Assembly (NCBI RefSeq): GCF_002104455.1
Contig: NZ_NBOC01000001.1
Location: 248,001-312,000 of the forward strand
Source: Colwellia chukchiensis
GTDB lineage: Bacteria > Pseudomonadota > Gammaproteobacteria > Enterobacterales > Alteromonadaceae
Length of the DNA stretch: 64,000 nt
Direction of reading: 5' to 3'
Below are positions 47,973 to 57,764 of the stretch, piece by piece. Both the position numbers and the translations under genes were made by a program. The notes under the pieces were generated by a model. It searched no databases. It saw only the letters and a list, made by a program, of their open reading frames with translations, and was not told where the DNA came from. Numbering within the stretch: position 1 is the first letter of the stretch; each line of letters starts with the position of its first letter.

Positions 47973-48356
47973 ATGGAAATGGATTTGACTGGTAAAGTTA
48001 TAGGGTGTGCGATTGAAGTACATAAGCAATTAGGTCCTGGGCTATTAGAGTCAACTTATGAAAAATGTTTGATGCATGAATTGGCTCTGAATAATATTAA
48101 AGCATATTCGCAGATTGTTTTGCCGATCTGTTATAAAACCATTGATATAGAAGCAGGTTACCGTTTAGATATATTGTTACCTAAAGAGTTAATTATAGAG
48201 CTAAAGTCAGTAGATAAGCTTATTCCCGTGTATTCAGCGCAATTATTAACATATATGAAGCTTAGTAATATTAATAAAGGTTTGTTGATTAATTTTAATG
48301 TTAAAAAGTTAACAGATGGTTTACGAAGATATAATTTGCCTTCGCAGCACCTTTAG
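47973..48356 (+). CDS. GxxExxY family protein
   Basis: 127 residues: [29 protein letters not shown] at the N-terminus contains the namesake G-x2-E-x2-Y (GLLESTY). The conserved [19 protein letters not shown] resembles a PD-(D/E)xK nuclease core (D...E-x-K). The family is common in bacteria, often as a stand-alone gene inside polysaccharide loci; its function is not established. It lies between rmlA and a tandem repeat array and has a good AAGGT ribosome site. Confidence 0.85.
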   Translation: MEMDLTGKVIGCAIEVHKQLGPGLLESTYEKCLMHELALNNIKAYSQIVLPICYKTIDIEAGYRLDILLPKELIIELKSVDKLIPVYSAQLLTYMKLSNINKGLLINFNVKKLTDGLRRYNLPSQHL

Positions 48357-48359
48357 TAT

Positions 48360-49450
48360 TCATAGTTCTCTCCCAGCGAGATGTTATTATGATTTTTTAC
48401 AGGGAGGAAAGCAGGAGAAGAGAAGGAGGTTTAGCAACATAAATTGCTTGATTTTTTCTCCTTTAGTCCTCCTTGTATTCTCCCTGTGAGATGTTGTTAT
48501 GATTTTTTACAGGGAGGAAGGCAGGAGCAGAGCAGGAGGTTTAGTAAGTTAAATTGCTTTATGTTTTCTCCTTTAGTCCTCCTTGTATTCTCCCTGTGAG
48601 ATGTTGTTATGATTTTTTACAGAGAGGAAAGCTGGAGCAGAGCAGGAGGTTTAGTAACATAAATTGCTTTATTTTTTCTCCTTTAGTCCTCCTTGTATTC
48701 TCCCTGTGAGATGTTGTTGTTATTTTTTACAGAGAGGAAAGCAGGAGAGGATAAGGAGGTTTAGTAACATAAATTGCTTTATTTTTTCTCCTTTAGTCCT
48801 CCTTGTATTCTCCCTGTGAGATGTTGTTATGATTTTTTACAGGGAGAAAGGCAGGAGAAGAGCAGGAGGTTTAGTAACATAAATTGCTTTATTTTTTCTC
48901 CTTTAGTCCTCATTGTATTCTCCCTGTGAGATGTTGTTATTATTTTTTACAGGGAGGAAGGCAGGAGAAGAGGAGGAGGTTTAGTAAGTTAAATTGCTTT
49001 ATGTTCTCTCTTTTAGTCCTCCTTGTATTCTCCCTGTGAGATGTTGTTATGATTTTTTACAGAGAGGAAGGCAGGAGAAGAGAATGAGGATTTTTATTTA
49101 AAAAGCACTTTTATGTTTTCTCCTATAGTCCTCCTTGTACTCTCCCTGTGAGATGTTGTTATGATTTTTTACAGAGAGGAAGGCAGGAGAAGAGAATGAG
49201 GATTTTTATTTAAAAAGCACTTTTATGTTTTCTCCTATAGTCCTCCTTGTATTCTCCCTGTGAGATGTTGTTATGATTTTTTACAGGGCGGAAGGCAGGA
49301 GAAGAGCAGGAGGTTTAGTAACATAAATTGCTTTATTTTTTCTCCTTTAGTCCTCCTTGTATTCTCCCTGTGAGATGTTGTTGTTATTTTTTACAGAGAG
49401 GAAAGCTGGAGCAGAGAATGAGGTTTTTTAATTTAAAAAGTACTTTTAAT
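48360..49450 (+). repeat. Family B tandem array, 10 units of about 110 bp
   Basis: Units begin with ACAGGG/ACAGAG at 48399, 48509, 48619, 48729, 48839, 48949, 49059, 49171, 49283 and 49393; the period is 110 bp (112 for two). Within a unit, ACAGGGAG and CTCCCTGT (for example 48509-48516 and 48590-48597) bound an imperfect inverted repeat of about 89 bases rich in GGAGG/CCTCC. Units are joined by GAGATGTTGTTATGATTTTT. The last unit is partial. No gene is credible in this stretch. Confidence 0.93.
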
Positions 49451-49505
49451 CAGGGGGTACTGGCTTTAACTGCCAGCTTCAAACTTACAGCTTTAATGGA
49501 ATTTT

Positions 49506-50054
49506 ATGAATTATATAGATACTGCCATCGCAGATGTTAAAATTATCGAGCCGAATGTGTTTGGTGATGATCGTGGTTTTTTTATGGAAACCTTTCGTGT
49601 GGATGAGTTTGCCAAGCACTGCGCCGAGCGTACGTTTGTGCAAGACAATCACAGTAAATCAAGCCATGGTATTTTGCGTGGCTTGCATTACCAATTAAAA
49701 AACACTCAAGGCAAATTGGTGCGGGTTACGTCTGGCGAGGTTTATGATGTTGCGGTGGATATGCGTGAATCATCACCAACTTATGGCCAACATGTGGGAG
49801 TGGTACTTTCGGGCGAAAATAAACGTCAGTTATGGGTGCCAGAAGGCTTTGCGCATGGCTTTTATGTGATGAGTGACTCAGCAGAGTTTGTCTATAAATG
49901 TACGGATTATTACGCGCCAGAGCATGAAGTGTCGCTGTTATGGAACGATCCGGCGTTAAATATTCAATGGCCGTTAGTAGATGGCAAAAAGCCGTCGTTA
50001 TCGGTAAAAGATGAAGTAGGGCTGTTGTTTAAAGATGCGCCGACATTTGCGTAA
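49506..50054 (+). CDS. rmlC: dTDP-4-dehydrorhamnose 3,5-epimerase
   Basis: Third step of dTDP-rhamnose synthesis; cupin fold. 182 residues: FGDDRGFFMETF, the catalytic His in SSHGILRGLHYQ, and VPEGFAHGFYV. Directly preceded by the repeat array and a short family A fragment, so its promoter or read-through must cross repeats. Confidence 0.96.
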   Translation: MNYIDTAIADVKIIEPNVFGDDRGFFMETFRVDEFAKHCAERTFVQDNHSKSSHGILRGLHYQLKNTQGKLVRVTSGEVYDVAVDMRESSPTYGQHVGVVLSGENKRQLWVPEGFAHGFYVMSDSAEFVYKCTDYYAPEHEVSLLWNDPALNIQWPLVDGKKPSLSVKDEVGLLFKDAPTFA

Positions 50055-50101
50055 CTAGATGAACAAAACAAGTAATCAATCAATTGATAAATAATAACAA
50101 C

Positions 50102-50983
50102 ATGAAAATTATTGTAATTGGTAAATCAGGCCAGCTGGCGTGGGAATTAGCACAATTATCGAGCCCAGAGCAAACAATAGTCTGTTTAGGGCGAGACGAT
50201 ATAAACCTTAGCGATGTATTTTCGCTAGAGACCATGTTAACGCAAAAAAAAGCAGATGCGGTTATTAATGCGTCTGCGTATACGGCAGTAGATAAAGCCG
50301 AAAGCGATATTGAAAATGCTTATGCGTTAAATACCAAGGCGGTTGGCAATTTAGCCCAAGCCTGTAAACGCTTAGCAATACCTTTGCTGCATATATCAAC
50401 AGATTTTGTTTTTCAAGGCGATAAAGGCTCACCATATTTACCGCACGATATCATAAAGCCGCTTGGCGTTTATGGTGACAGTAAGGCCCAAGGCGAGCAA
50501 TTAGTGGCTGATATTTACCCTGAACGTAGCGCTATTATTCGTACCTCTTGGGTGTACTCAAGCCATGGTAATAACTTTGTAAAAACCATGCTGAATTTAA
50601 TGGCAACTAAACCTGAGTTAGGTGTGATTAGTGACCAAATAGGCACGCCAACTTACGCAAAAGGTTTAGCGCAGGCTTGCCTTTCCTTACTTAAGCAACA
50701 AGTCACGGGTATTTTTCATTACACAGATACTGGGGTCGCCAGTTGGTATGACTTTGCCATCGCGATTCAAAACTTTGGCATAGAGCTGGGTTTGTTAGAT
50801 AAAAAAATAGCCATTAAGCCAATAACTACTGAGCAATATCCAACGCCTGCTAAACGCCCACATTATAGTGTGCTAGATAAGTCGAGTTTAATTAAAGCTT
50901 TACCTGAGTTACAGCTTTGTCACTGGCAAGCGCAGTTAAAAAATATGATGATAGCGTTAAAAAATAGTGCTAATCAAAGTTAA
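50102..50983 (+). CDS. rmlD: dTDP-4-dehydrorhamnose reductase
   Basis: Last step of dTDP-rhamnose synthesis. I chose ATG 50102 ([17 protein letters not shown]); an upstream in-frame TTG adds only Asn-rich residues. NAD(P) motif [33 protein letters not shown] and YGDSKAQGE with the Tyr-Lys pair. 293 residues. Confidence 0.95.
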   Translation: MKIIVIGKSGQLAWELAQLSSPEQTIVCLGRDDINLSDVFSLETMLTQKKADAVINASAYTAVDKAESDIENAYALNTKAVGNLAQACKRLAIPLLHISTDFVFQGDKGSPYLPHDIIKPLGVYGDSKAQGEQLVADIYPERSAIIRTSWVYSSHGNNFVKTMLNLMATKPELGVISDQIGTPTYAKGLAQACLSLLKQQVTGIFHYTDTGVASWYDFAIAIQNFGIELGLLDKKIAIKPITTEQYPTPAKRPHYSVLDKSSLIKALPELQLCHWQAQLKNMMIALKNSANQS

Positions 50984-51003
50984 ATAAAATAATTAGAGAT
51001 TTT

Positions 51004-52107
51004 ATGAAAAAGTTATTAGTGACCGGCGGCGCGGGTTTTATAGGGGCTAACTTTGTACATTACTGGTTGGCGAAATATTCAGCCGATAAAGTGGTGGTGC
51101 TTGATGCCTTAACCTATGCCGGCAATATCGCCAATTTAGACAGTGTTAAAAACCACGAAAATTTCACCTTTGTGCATGGCAATATTTGCGATCAAGCCTT
51201 AGTTGAGCGCTTATTAACAGAGCACAATATAGATACCTTGGTGCACTTTGCCGCCGAGTCGCATGTTGACCGCTCTATTACTGGCCCGGATGCCTTTATT
51301 GAAACCAATATTATTGGCACTTATAGCTTACTGAAAGCAGCAAAAAAAGTGTGGTTAGATGGCGATGCGATACTGGACGGGCATAGGTTTCATCATGTTT
51401 CAACCGATGAAGTTTACGGCACGTTATCACCAACGGACCCGGCTTTTTCAGAAGATACTGCCTATGCGCCTAATTCACCTTATTCAGCCAGTAAGGCGGC
51501 CAGCGATCATTTAGTGCGAGCGTATCATCATACTTACGGCTTAAATGTAACCACCAGCAACTGCTCTAATAACTATGGGCCGTTCCATTTTCCTGAAAAA
51601 CTCATCCCGCTAGTGATCACCAATATTTTGCATGATAAAGCCTTGCCGATTTACGGAGATGGGCAGCAAATTCGAGACTGGTTATACGTTGAAGATCACG
51701 CTTATGGTATTGATTTAGTGCTGCAAAATGGTCGCATTGGTGAAAACTACAATATTGGCGGCAATAACGAATGGGCCAATATTGATATTGTTAAAACTAT
51801 TTCAAAACTGGTTGAACAAGAGTTTGTGAAAAATCCCGATTTAGCCAAACGTTTTCCGCAAGCAAAAGCCGCGATGGCGCAAAACACTGAATCATTGATC
51901 ACTTATGTAAAAGATAGGCTGGGGCATGACCGCCGCTACGCTATTGACGCCACTAAAACCAATAATGAGTTGGGCTATCAACCGAAAGAGTCATTTGCAA
52001 CCGGCATTGCCAAAACGGTGACTTGGTATTTGAACAATGAGGCTTGGTGGCAAAGTGTTATGGATGGCTCGTACCAAGATTGGATTGCTGAGCAATATTC
52101 AAGCTAA
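51004..52107 (+). CDS. rmlB: dTDP-glucose 4,6-dehydratase
   Basis: Second step of dTDP-rhamnose synthesis. 367 residues; [35 protein letters not shown] and the catalytic [12 protein letters not shown]. The gene order A, C, D, B differs from the common B, D, A, C order. Confidence 0.96.
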   Translation: MKKLLVTGGAGFIGANFVHYWLAKYSADKVVVLDALTYAGNIANLDSVKNHENFTFVHGNICDQALVERLLTEHNIDTLVHFAAESHVDRSITGPDAFIETNIIGTYSLLKAAKKVWLDGDAILDGHRFHHVSTDEVYGTLSPTDPAFSEDTAYAPNSPYSASKAASDHLVRAYHHTYGLNVTTSNCSNNYGPFHFPEKLIPLVITNILHDKALPIYGDGQQIRDWLYVEDHAYGIDLVLQNGRIGENYNIGGNNEWANIDIVKTISKLVEQEFVKNPDLAKRFPQAKAAMAQNTESLITYVKDRLGHDRRYAIDATKTNNELGYQPKESFATGIAKTVTWYLNNEAWWQSVMDGSYQDWIAEQYSS

Positions 52108-52244
52108 GCTTCTAGATTAAAGCAATGTTATAATAACTGGCATTTGCGCACTGACATGGCTCGTAATCGTGGCAATTTAAAGTGCGTGTTATCACAATGT
52201 GAGCACACTAACGGCTAACGTACAGTTAAAATGAAAGGAATAAT

Positions 52245-53411
52245 ATGAAAATAGCAATAGCCGGTACCGGTTATGTAGGTTTATCAAACGCTATGTTGCT
52301 AGCACAACACAATGAAGTGATAGCGGTTGATATAGTTCAAGAAAAAGTCGACTTATTAAATAAAAAACAGTCACCTATCGCTGATATCGAAGTTGAAGAC
52401 TTCTTAACTAACAAAGCGTTAAATTTTTGTGCTACGACGGATAAAAGTCTAGCCTATAGTGATGCCGATTTTGTTATTATTGCCACGCCGACAGATTATG
52501 ACGTTGAAACAAACTACTTTAATACATCGTCAGTTGAAGCAGTAATACAAGATGTATTGGCTATAAACCCCAGCGCTGTAATGATCATTAAATCAACAGT
52601 ACCTGTGGGCTATACTGAACGCATCAAAAAAGAGTTGCAATGCGACAATATTATTTTCTCACCCGAGTTTTTACGCGAAGGTAAAGCGCTTTACGATAAC
52701 CTTTACCCGTCACGTATTATTGTCGGTGAACAAAGTGCACGTGCCAAAGAGTTTGCTCGTTTATTATCGCAGGGCGCCATGAAAGAAGATATTGATGTAC
52801 TTTTCACGGATTCGACAGAAGCCGAAGCGGTTAAGCTATTCTCCAATACCTACCTTGCTATGCGAGTTGCCTATTTTAATGAGTTAGACAGTTATGCCGA
52901 AGCGCATGGCTTAGATGCCAAGCATATTATTGAAGGCGTTGGCTTAGACCCGCGTATTGGTGCACATTATAATAACCCGTCATTTGGTTATGGCGGTTAC
53001 TGTTTACCCAAAGACACTAAACAATTATTAGCCAATTATAATACTGTGCCTAATAATATTATTAGAGCCATTGTTGACGCTAATACTACGCGTAAAGACT
53101 TTATTGCTGAGTCAATTTTAAAGCGTAACCCGCAGTGTGTAGGTATCTACCGTTTAATAATGAAAACAGGCTCTGACAATTTTAGAGCATCGGCCATTCA
53201 AGGCATTATGAAACGCTTAAAAGGTAAAGGGATAGAAGTTGTTGTCTATGAGCCAGAGCTTAGCAGTGACGAGTTTTTTCACTCTAAAGTTATTAAAAAC
53301 TTAACGGAATTTAAGCAATCTTGTGATGTAATAGTATCAAACCGCATGGTTGATGAAATAAGAGACGTACAAGATAAAGTATACACTCGCGACCTTTTTG
53401 GCTCAGATTAG
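52245..53411 (+). CDS. ugd: UDP-glucose 6-dehydrogenase
   Basis: Makes UDP-glucuronate. 388 residues, short Ugd type: Rossmann [26 protein letters not shown], and the active-site Cys in [14 protein letters not shown] (about 256). It differs clearly from the TviB-type enzyme at 19130. AAAGGA ribosome site upstream; galU follows 25 bases later. Confidence 0.95.
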   Translation: MKIAIAGTGYVGLSNAMLLAQHNEVIAVDIVQEKVDLLNKKQSPIADIEVEDFLTNKALNFCATTDKSLAYSDADFVIIATPTDYDVETNYFNTSSVEAVIQDVLAINPSAVMIIKSTVPVGYTERIKKELQCDNIIFSPEFLREGKALYDNLYPSRIIVGEQSARAKEFARLLSQGAMKEDIDVLFTDSTEAEAVKLFSNTYLAMRVAYFNELDSYAEAHGLDAKHIIEGVGLDPRIGAHYNNPSFGYGGYCLPKDTKQLLANYNTVPNNIIRAIVDANTTRKDFIAESILKRNPQCVGIYRLIMKTGSDNFRASAIQGIMKRLKGKGIEVVVYEPELSSDEFFHSKVIKNLTEFKQSCDVIVSNRMVDEIRDVQDKVYTRDLFGSD

Positions 53412-53436
53412 TGATTAGAAATTAGTAAGGATTGAA

Positions 53437-54333
53437 ATGCAAAACCAAATAAAAAAAGCAGTAATACCCGTTGCAGGGCTCGGCACTCGGATGCTGCCGG
53501 CAACCAAGGCTATCCCAAAAGAAATGCTGCCCATTGTTGATAAGCCGTTGATTCAATATATTGTTAATGAATGTATTGCCGCTGGTATTAAAGAAATTGT
53601 ATTGGTTACCCACTCATCTAAAAATGCCATTGAAAACCACTTTGATAAATCGTTTGAGTTGGAAACTACGCTAGAAAAACGGGTTAAACGCCAGCTACTT
53701 GATGAAATTCAAGCGATATGCCCTAAAGGCGTGACTATAATGCATGTACGTCAAGGTGAAGCTAAGGGTTTAGGCCATGCGGTTTTAAAAGCTCGCCCTA
53801 TTGTTGGTAATGAACCGTTTGTGGTGGTGTTGCCTGATGTAATTTTAGATGATGCCACTGCAGATTTAAAAACTGAAAACCTTGCCGCCATGTTGCACAA
53901 GTTTGCTGAAAACGGACATAGCCAAATTATGGTTGAACCTGTGCCTATGGAGCAAGTCAGTAGTTACGGCGTAGTCGATTGTGCTGGTGTTGATTTTGCT
54001 GCTGGCGAGTCACAACCGATGACAGCGGTGGTTGAAAAACCGCCAGTTGATGAAGCGCCTTCAAACTTAGCGGTTGTTGGCCGTTATGTGTTATCTGAAA
54101 ATATTTGGGATTTGTTAGAATTTACCCCGCCAGGTGCTGGTGACGAAATTCAGCTTACTGATGCCATTGCGAGTTTAATGAAGCTAGAAACCGTAGAAGC
54201 CTTTCACATGACGGGTAAGTCGCATGATTGTGGCTCTAAGTTGGGTTATATGAAAGCCAATGTTGAATATGGCATGCGTCACCCTGAATTGGCGGAAGAG
54301 TTTTCGGCATATTTAAAACAATTAATAAAATAG
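53437..54333 (+). CDS. galU: UTP-glucose-1-phosphate uridylyltransferase
   Basis: Makes UDP-glucose, the substrate of the preceding Ugd. 298 residues; [51 protein letters not shown] and [13 protein letters not shown] are diagnostic. Confidence 0.96.
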   Translation: MQNQIKKAVIPVAGLGTRMLPATKAIPKEMLPIVDKPLIQYIVNECIAAGIKEIVLVTHSSKNAIENHFDKSFELETTLEKRVKRQLLDEIQAICPKGVTIMHVRQGEAKGLGHAVLKARPIVGNEPFVVVLPDVILDDATADLKTENLAAMLHKFAENGHSQIMVEPVPMEQVSSYGVVDCAGVDFAAGESQPMTAVVEKPPVDEAPSNLAVVGRYVLSENIWDLLEFTPPGAGDEIQLTDAIASLMKLETVEAFHMTGKSHDCGSKLGYMKANVEYGMRHPELAEEFSAYLKQLIK

Positions 54334-54373
54334 AAAAACAAAGCTGTAACTTAACCGTAGGATGAGTTGGTTT

Positions 54374-54410
54374 TTGTAAGGAGCTATTTTAGTCGCTTCT
54401 ACTGTCAATT
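54374..54410 (+). repeat. Degenerate family C (REP-like) copy
   Basis: GTAAGGAGCTATTTTAGTCG followed by CTTCTAC: a GTAG-type head with a degenerate palindrome around TTTTAGTC, just upstream of the galU-pgi array. Weak copy. Confidence 0.45.
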
Positions 54411-54429
54411 GGCTACCAAGCGATAACGA

Positions 54430-54995
54430 CTATATACAGGGAGAAGAGAACGAGAAAAGCATGAGCTTGGGTTTCCTCTTTCGGTTCTCCTTGTTTTCTC
54501 TTTGTGGTATTAAGTTATTTGACTTGTTTGACACGACAACGACTAAATATACAGGGAGAAGAGAACGAGAAAAGAATGAGATTAGTTTTCCACTTTCAAT
54601 GCTCTTTTGTTTTCTCTTTGTGATATTAAGTTATTTAGTTTGTTTGACACCATAACGACTAAATATACAGGGAGAAGAGAACGAGAAAAGAATGAGCTTA
54701 GTTCTCCACTTTCAATGCTCCTTGTTTTCTCTTTGTGGTATTAAGTTATTTAGTTTGTTTGATACGATTACGACTAAATATACAGGGAGAAGAGCATATG
54801 AAAAGCATGAGCTTGGATTTCCTCTTTCAGTCCTCCTTGTTTTCTCTTTGTGATATTAAGTTATTTAGTTTGTTTGACACCATAACGACTAAATATACAG
54901 GGAGAAGAGAACGAGAAAAGAATGAGCTTAGTTCTCCACTTTCAATGCTCCTTGTTTTCTCTTTGTGGTATTAAGTTATTTAGTTTGTTTGATGA
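54430..54995 (+). repeat. Family B2 tandem array, 5 units of about 115 bp
   Basis: ACAGGGAGAAGAG begins units at 54436, 54551, 54667, 54782 and 54897. Each ends in TTTTCTCTTTGTG followed by the linker ATTAAGTTATTTAGTTTGTTTGA and CGACTAAATAT. The ends are complementary as in family B, but the middle and linker differ, so this is a separate subfamily. It fills the galU-pgi gap. Short open frames across it are repeat artefacts. Confidence 0.9.
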
Positions 54996-55031
54996 GACAG
55001 TTAGGCATTTGCCCTTTCTAGAGAGATTTAT

Positions 55032-56684
55032 ATGGACATTGCTTATTTAACCAAGCTCAGCGTTAATGCTAAACAACGAAAGTTATTTTCATTGTTTGAT
55101 GATACCGCGCGCAGTGATAAATTTTCATTGTCTGCGGCTGGCTTATTTTTGGATTATGCTAAGCAAAATATTACTGAAGATGAGCTTGGTGGCTTATTTG
55201 ACTTGGCTACACAGGCAAAGCTTAGTGATAAAGTTACTGCGCAGTTTGCTGGCGAGCAGCTTAATAATACCGAGCAGCGCGCTGTGTTACATACGGTATT
55301 GCGCGCACCTAATGAGCGTAAAAAGGCAGTGCTAGGTGAGCAAGCACAAGCGGTGATCGATACTGAAGCTAAAATGGCGGCCATTGTTGATGATGTGCAG
55401 TCAGGTGCTGTTCACTCGGTCAGTGGTGAAAAGTTTACTGATATTTTAGCCATAGGTATTGGTGGTTCATATTATGGTGTTAAGGTCGCGCTTTCGGCGC
55501 TCGTGCCTTATCATCAACCCGGTTTAAAAGCGCATGTGTTAGCTAATGTTGATGGTGATGCCGCGCAAGAAAAGTTTGCTAAGCTTAATGCCAACACTAC
55601 ATTGGTTGTGGTGATCTCTAAAACCTTTACCACGCAAGAAACCTTGCTCAATGCCACTATTGTTAAACAGTGGATGCTTAACGCCTCGTCGAGTCACAAT
55701 AACTCATCTAGCGATATTATTGCCCAACACTGGTATGCGGTCAGTACCAATATTGCTGCGGCAACGGCTTTTGGTATTAATGAAGATAACATTTTGCCAA
55801 TGTGGGATTGGGTTGGTGGCAGGTTTTCGTTATGGTCAGCGGTGGGTTTACCCTTGGCATTGGTGATAGGTAATCAACATTTTAATGCGCTAAAAGCCGG
55901 CGCTTATGCTATGGATCAGCATTTTCAGCAAGCACCGTTTGCGCAAAATATGCCGGTGATCATGGCCTTGTTAGGTATTTGGAATCGTAATGCCCTGGGC
56001 TACCCCAGCTTAGCGATTTTACCTTATAATCATGCCCTTAGAGCACTGCCTGGCTATTTACAACAAACCGATATGGAAAGTAACGGAAAGTCGGTTGATA
56101 ATAACGGCAATAGGCTAAATTATTTAACCGCGCCTGTGGTGTTTGGCCAAGAAGGCACCAATGGTCAGCATGCCTTTATGCAGTTAATGCATCAAAGCGC
56201 AGATATTATTCCCACCGACTTTATTTTATCCCTCGCCCCTACCAGTGAACATTTAGCTAATCATGATGCCTTAGTGGCGAATTGCTTTGCGCAAAGTGAA
56301 GCCTTAATGCAAGGTAAAACCTTAGCGCAAGCCGAAGCCGAGCTGCGTTTAGCAGGCGCTGATAACGCTGAAATTCAACGCTTAGCTCGCCATAAAACCA
56401 TGAAAGGCAATACCCCAAGTAACACCTTATTATTACCCCAACTTGACCCTTACTCGCTTGGCGCATTATTAGCGCTGTATGAGCATAAAATATTCGTGCA
56501 AGGCGTGCTATGGCAAGTGAACTCTTATGATCAATGGGGGGTAGAGCTAGGCAAGCAACTGGGTAAAGAAGTATTGCATGTTATGGCTAAGCCGATGGCT
56601 GACATTGATAGCGAAGCTTTGTCGTCGTCGTCGTTAGCCTTAATTCGTCGCTACAAAGATAATCTTGATCTCTCATCGCGTTAA
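55032..56684 (+). CDS. pgi: Glucose-6-phosphate isomerase
   Basis: Interconverts glucose 6-phosphate and fructose 6-phosphate, linking glycolysis to nucleotide-sugar supply. 550 residues, full length: AIGIGGSYYGVKVAL, GGRFSLWSAVGL, QTDMESNGKSVD and the C-terminal NSYDQWGVELGK. Codon use is like the core genes. Downstream of the galU array. Confidence 0.96.
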   Translation: MDIAYLTKLSVNAKQRKLFSLFDDTARSDKFSLSAAGLFLDYAKQNITEDELGGLFDLATQAKLSDKVTAQFAGEQLNNTEQRAVLHTVLRAPNERKKAVLGEQAQAVIDTEAKMAAIVDDVQSGAVHSVSGEKFTDILAIGIGGSYYGVKVALSALVPYHQPGLKAHVLANVDGDAAQEKFAKLNANTTLVVVISKTFTTQETLLNATIVKQWMLNASSSHNNSSSDIIAQHWYAVSTNIAAATAFGINEDNILPMWDWVGGRFSLWSAVGLPLALVIGNQHFNALKAGAYAMDQHFQQAPFAQNMPVIMALLGIWNRNALGYPSLAILPYNHALRALPGYLQQTDMESNGKSVDNNGNRLNYLTAPVVFGQEGTNGQHAFMQLMHQSADIIPTDFILSLAPTSEHLANHDALVANCFAQSEALMQGKTLAQAEAELRLAGADNAEIQRLARHKTMKGNTPSNTLLLPQLDPYSLGALLALYEHKIFVQGVLWQVNSYDQWGVELGKQLGKEVLHVMAKPMADIDSEALSSSSLALIRRYKDNLDLSSR

Positions 56685-56824
56685 ACTTGTGTTAACCGTT
56701 AGTGTCTATTAGCTGTCACTCTTATACCTTTTTAGTATAACCAAGCGTTTAGTTATATGGATAATGCTGAATTGCTGTGGCATGATATTGGTCAATCATA
56801 TCATGCCACCAATAGTGAACAGCG

Positions 56825-57724
56825 ATGCATTTAACACATTTACAAAAGCTTGAAGCCGAATCTATTCATATTATGCGTGAAGTTGCCGCAGAATTTGATA
56901 ATCCGGTCATGCTTTACTCGGTTGGTAAAGATTCAGCCGTTTTATTGCACTTAGCGCGTAAAGCTTTTGCGCCTGGGAAAATTCCTTTTCCACTCCTTCA
57001 TGTTGATACCAATTGGAAGTTCAAAGAGATGATCGCGTTTCGTGATCAAATGGCGAAAGAGTATGGCTTTGAATTATTAGTACATAAAAACCCTGAAGGG
57101 TTGGCGATGAACATTAGCCCATTTGAGCATGGCAGCGCTAAGCATACCGATATCATGAAAACCCAAGGGCTAAAACAAGCCTTAGATCACTATGGTTTTG
57201 ACGCTGCTTTTGGTGGTGCTCGCCGTGATGAAGAAAAATCGCGCGCCAAAGAGCGGGTGTATTCGTTTCGTGATAAAAACCATCGTTGGGATCCAAAAAG
57301 TCAACGCCCAGAGCTGTGGAATGTTTATAACGGTAAAGTTAACAAGGGCGAAAGCATTCGTGTGTTTCCGTTGTCTAACTGGACCGAGCTAGATATTTGG
57401 CAATATATCTACTTAGAAAGTATTCCAATTGTTCCGCTGTACTTAGCTGAAAAACGCCCCGTAGTGGAGCGTGATGGCACCTTAATTATGGTTGACGATG
57501 AGCGTATGCCAATTGCTGAAGATGAAGTAGTGCAAATGAAAAGCGTACGCTTTAGAACCTTGGGCTGTTACCCGTTAACCGGCGCAGTTGAGTCAACCGC
57601 CGCCACCTTACCTGAAATTATTCAAGAAATGCTATTAACCAAAACCTCTGAACGACAAGGGCGCGTGATAGATCACGACAGCGCCGGTTCGATGGAGAAG
57701 AAGAAGATGGAAGGTTATTTTTAA
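56825..57724 (+). CDS. cysD: Sulfate adenylyltransferase subunit 2
   Basis: Catalytic small subunit of ATP sulfurylase, which makes APS from sulfate and ATP. 299 residues with PP-loop [18 protein letters not shown] near residue 30, [27 protein letters not shown], and the C-terminal [15 protein letters not shown]. Normally cysN follows at once; here 1.4 kb of repeats intervene. Confidence 0.97.
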   Translation: MHLTHLQKLEAESIHIMREVAAEFDNPVMLYSVGKDSAVLLHLARKAFAPGKIPFPLLHVDTNWKFKEMIAFRDQMAKEYGFELLVHKNPEGLAMNISPFEHGSAKHTDIMKTQGLKQALDHYGFDAAFGGARRDEEKSRAKERVYSFRDKNHRWDPKSQRPELWNVYNGKVNKGESIRVFPLSNWTELDIWQYIYLESIPIVPLYLAEKRPVVERDGTLIMVDDERMPIAEDEVVQMKSVRFRTLGCYPLTGAVESTAATLPEIIQEMLLTKTSERQGRVIDHDSAGSMEKKKMEGYF

Positions 57725-57764
57725 AAGCTAGCTATATGTTGACTAGAGTGACAAGCAATACACA

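Noticed and set aside
48360-49450. CRISPR-like appearance of the regular 110-bp array
   Set aside because: The whole 110-bp unit is repeated, with no unique spacers of constant length between short repeats, and no cas genes are nearby. It is a tandem array of hairpin units.
49328-49540. 70-codon frame overlapping the rmlC start
   Set aside because: It consists of the last family B units and overlaps rmlC out of frame; it is a repeat artefact.
54461-54974. Short open frames of 64-79 codons in the galU-pgi gap
   Set aside because: They run across the 115-bp repeat units, encode near-copies of each other, and vanish when the repeat is recognised.
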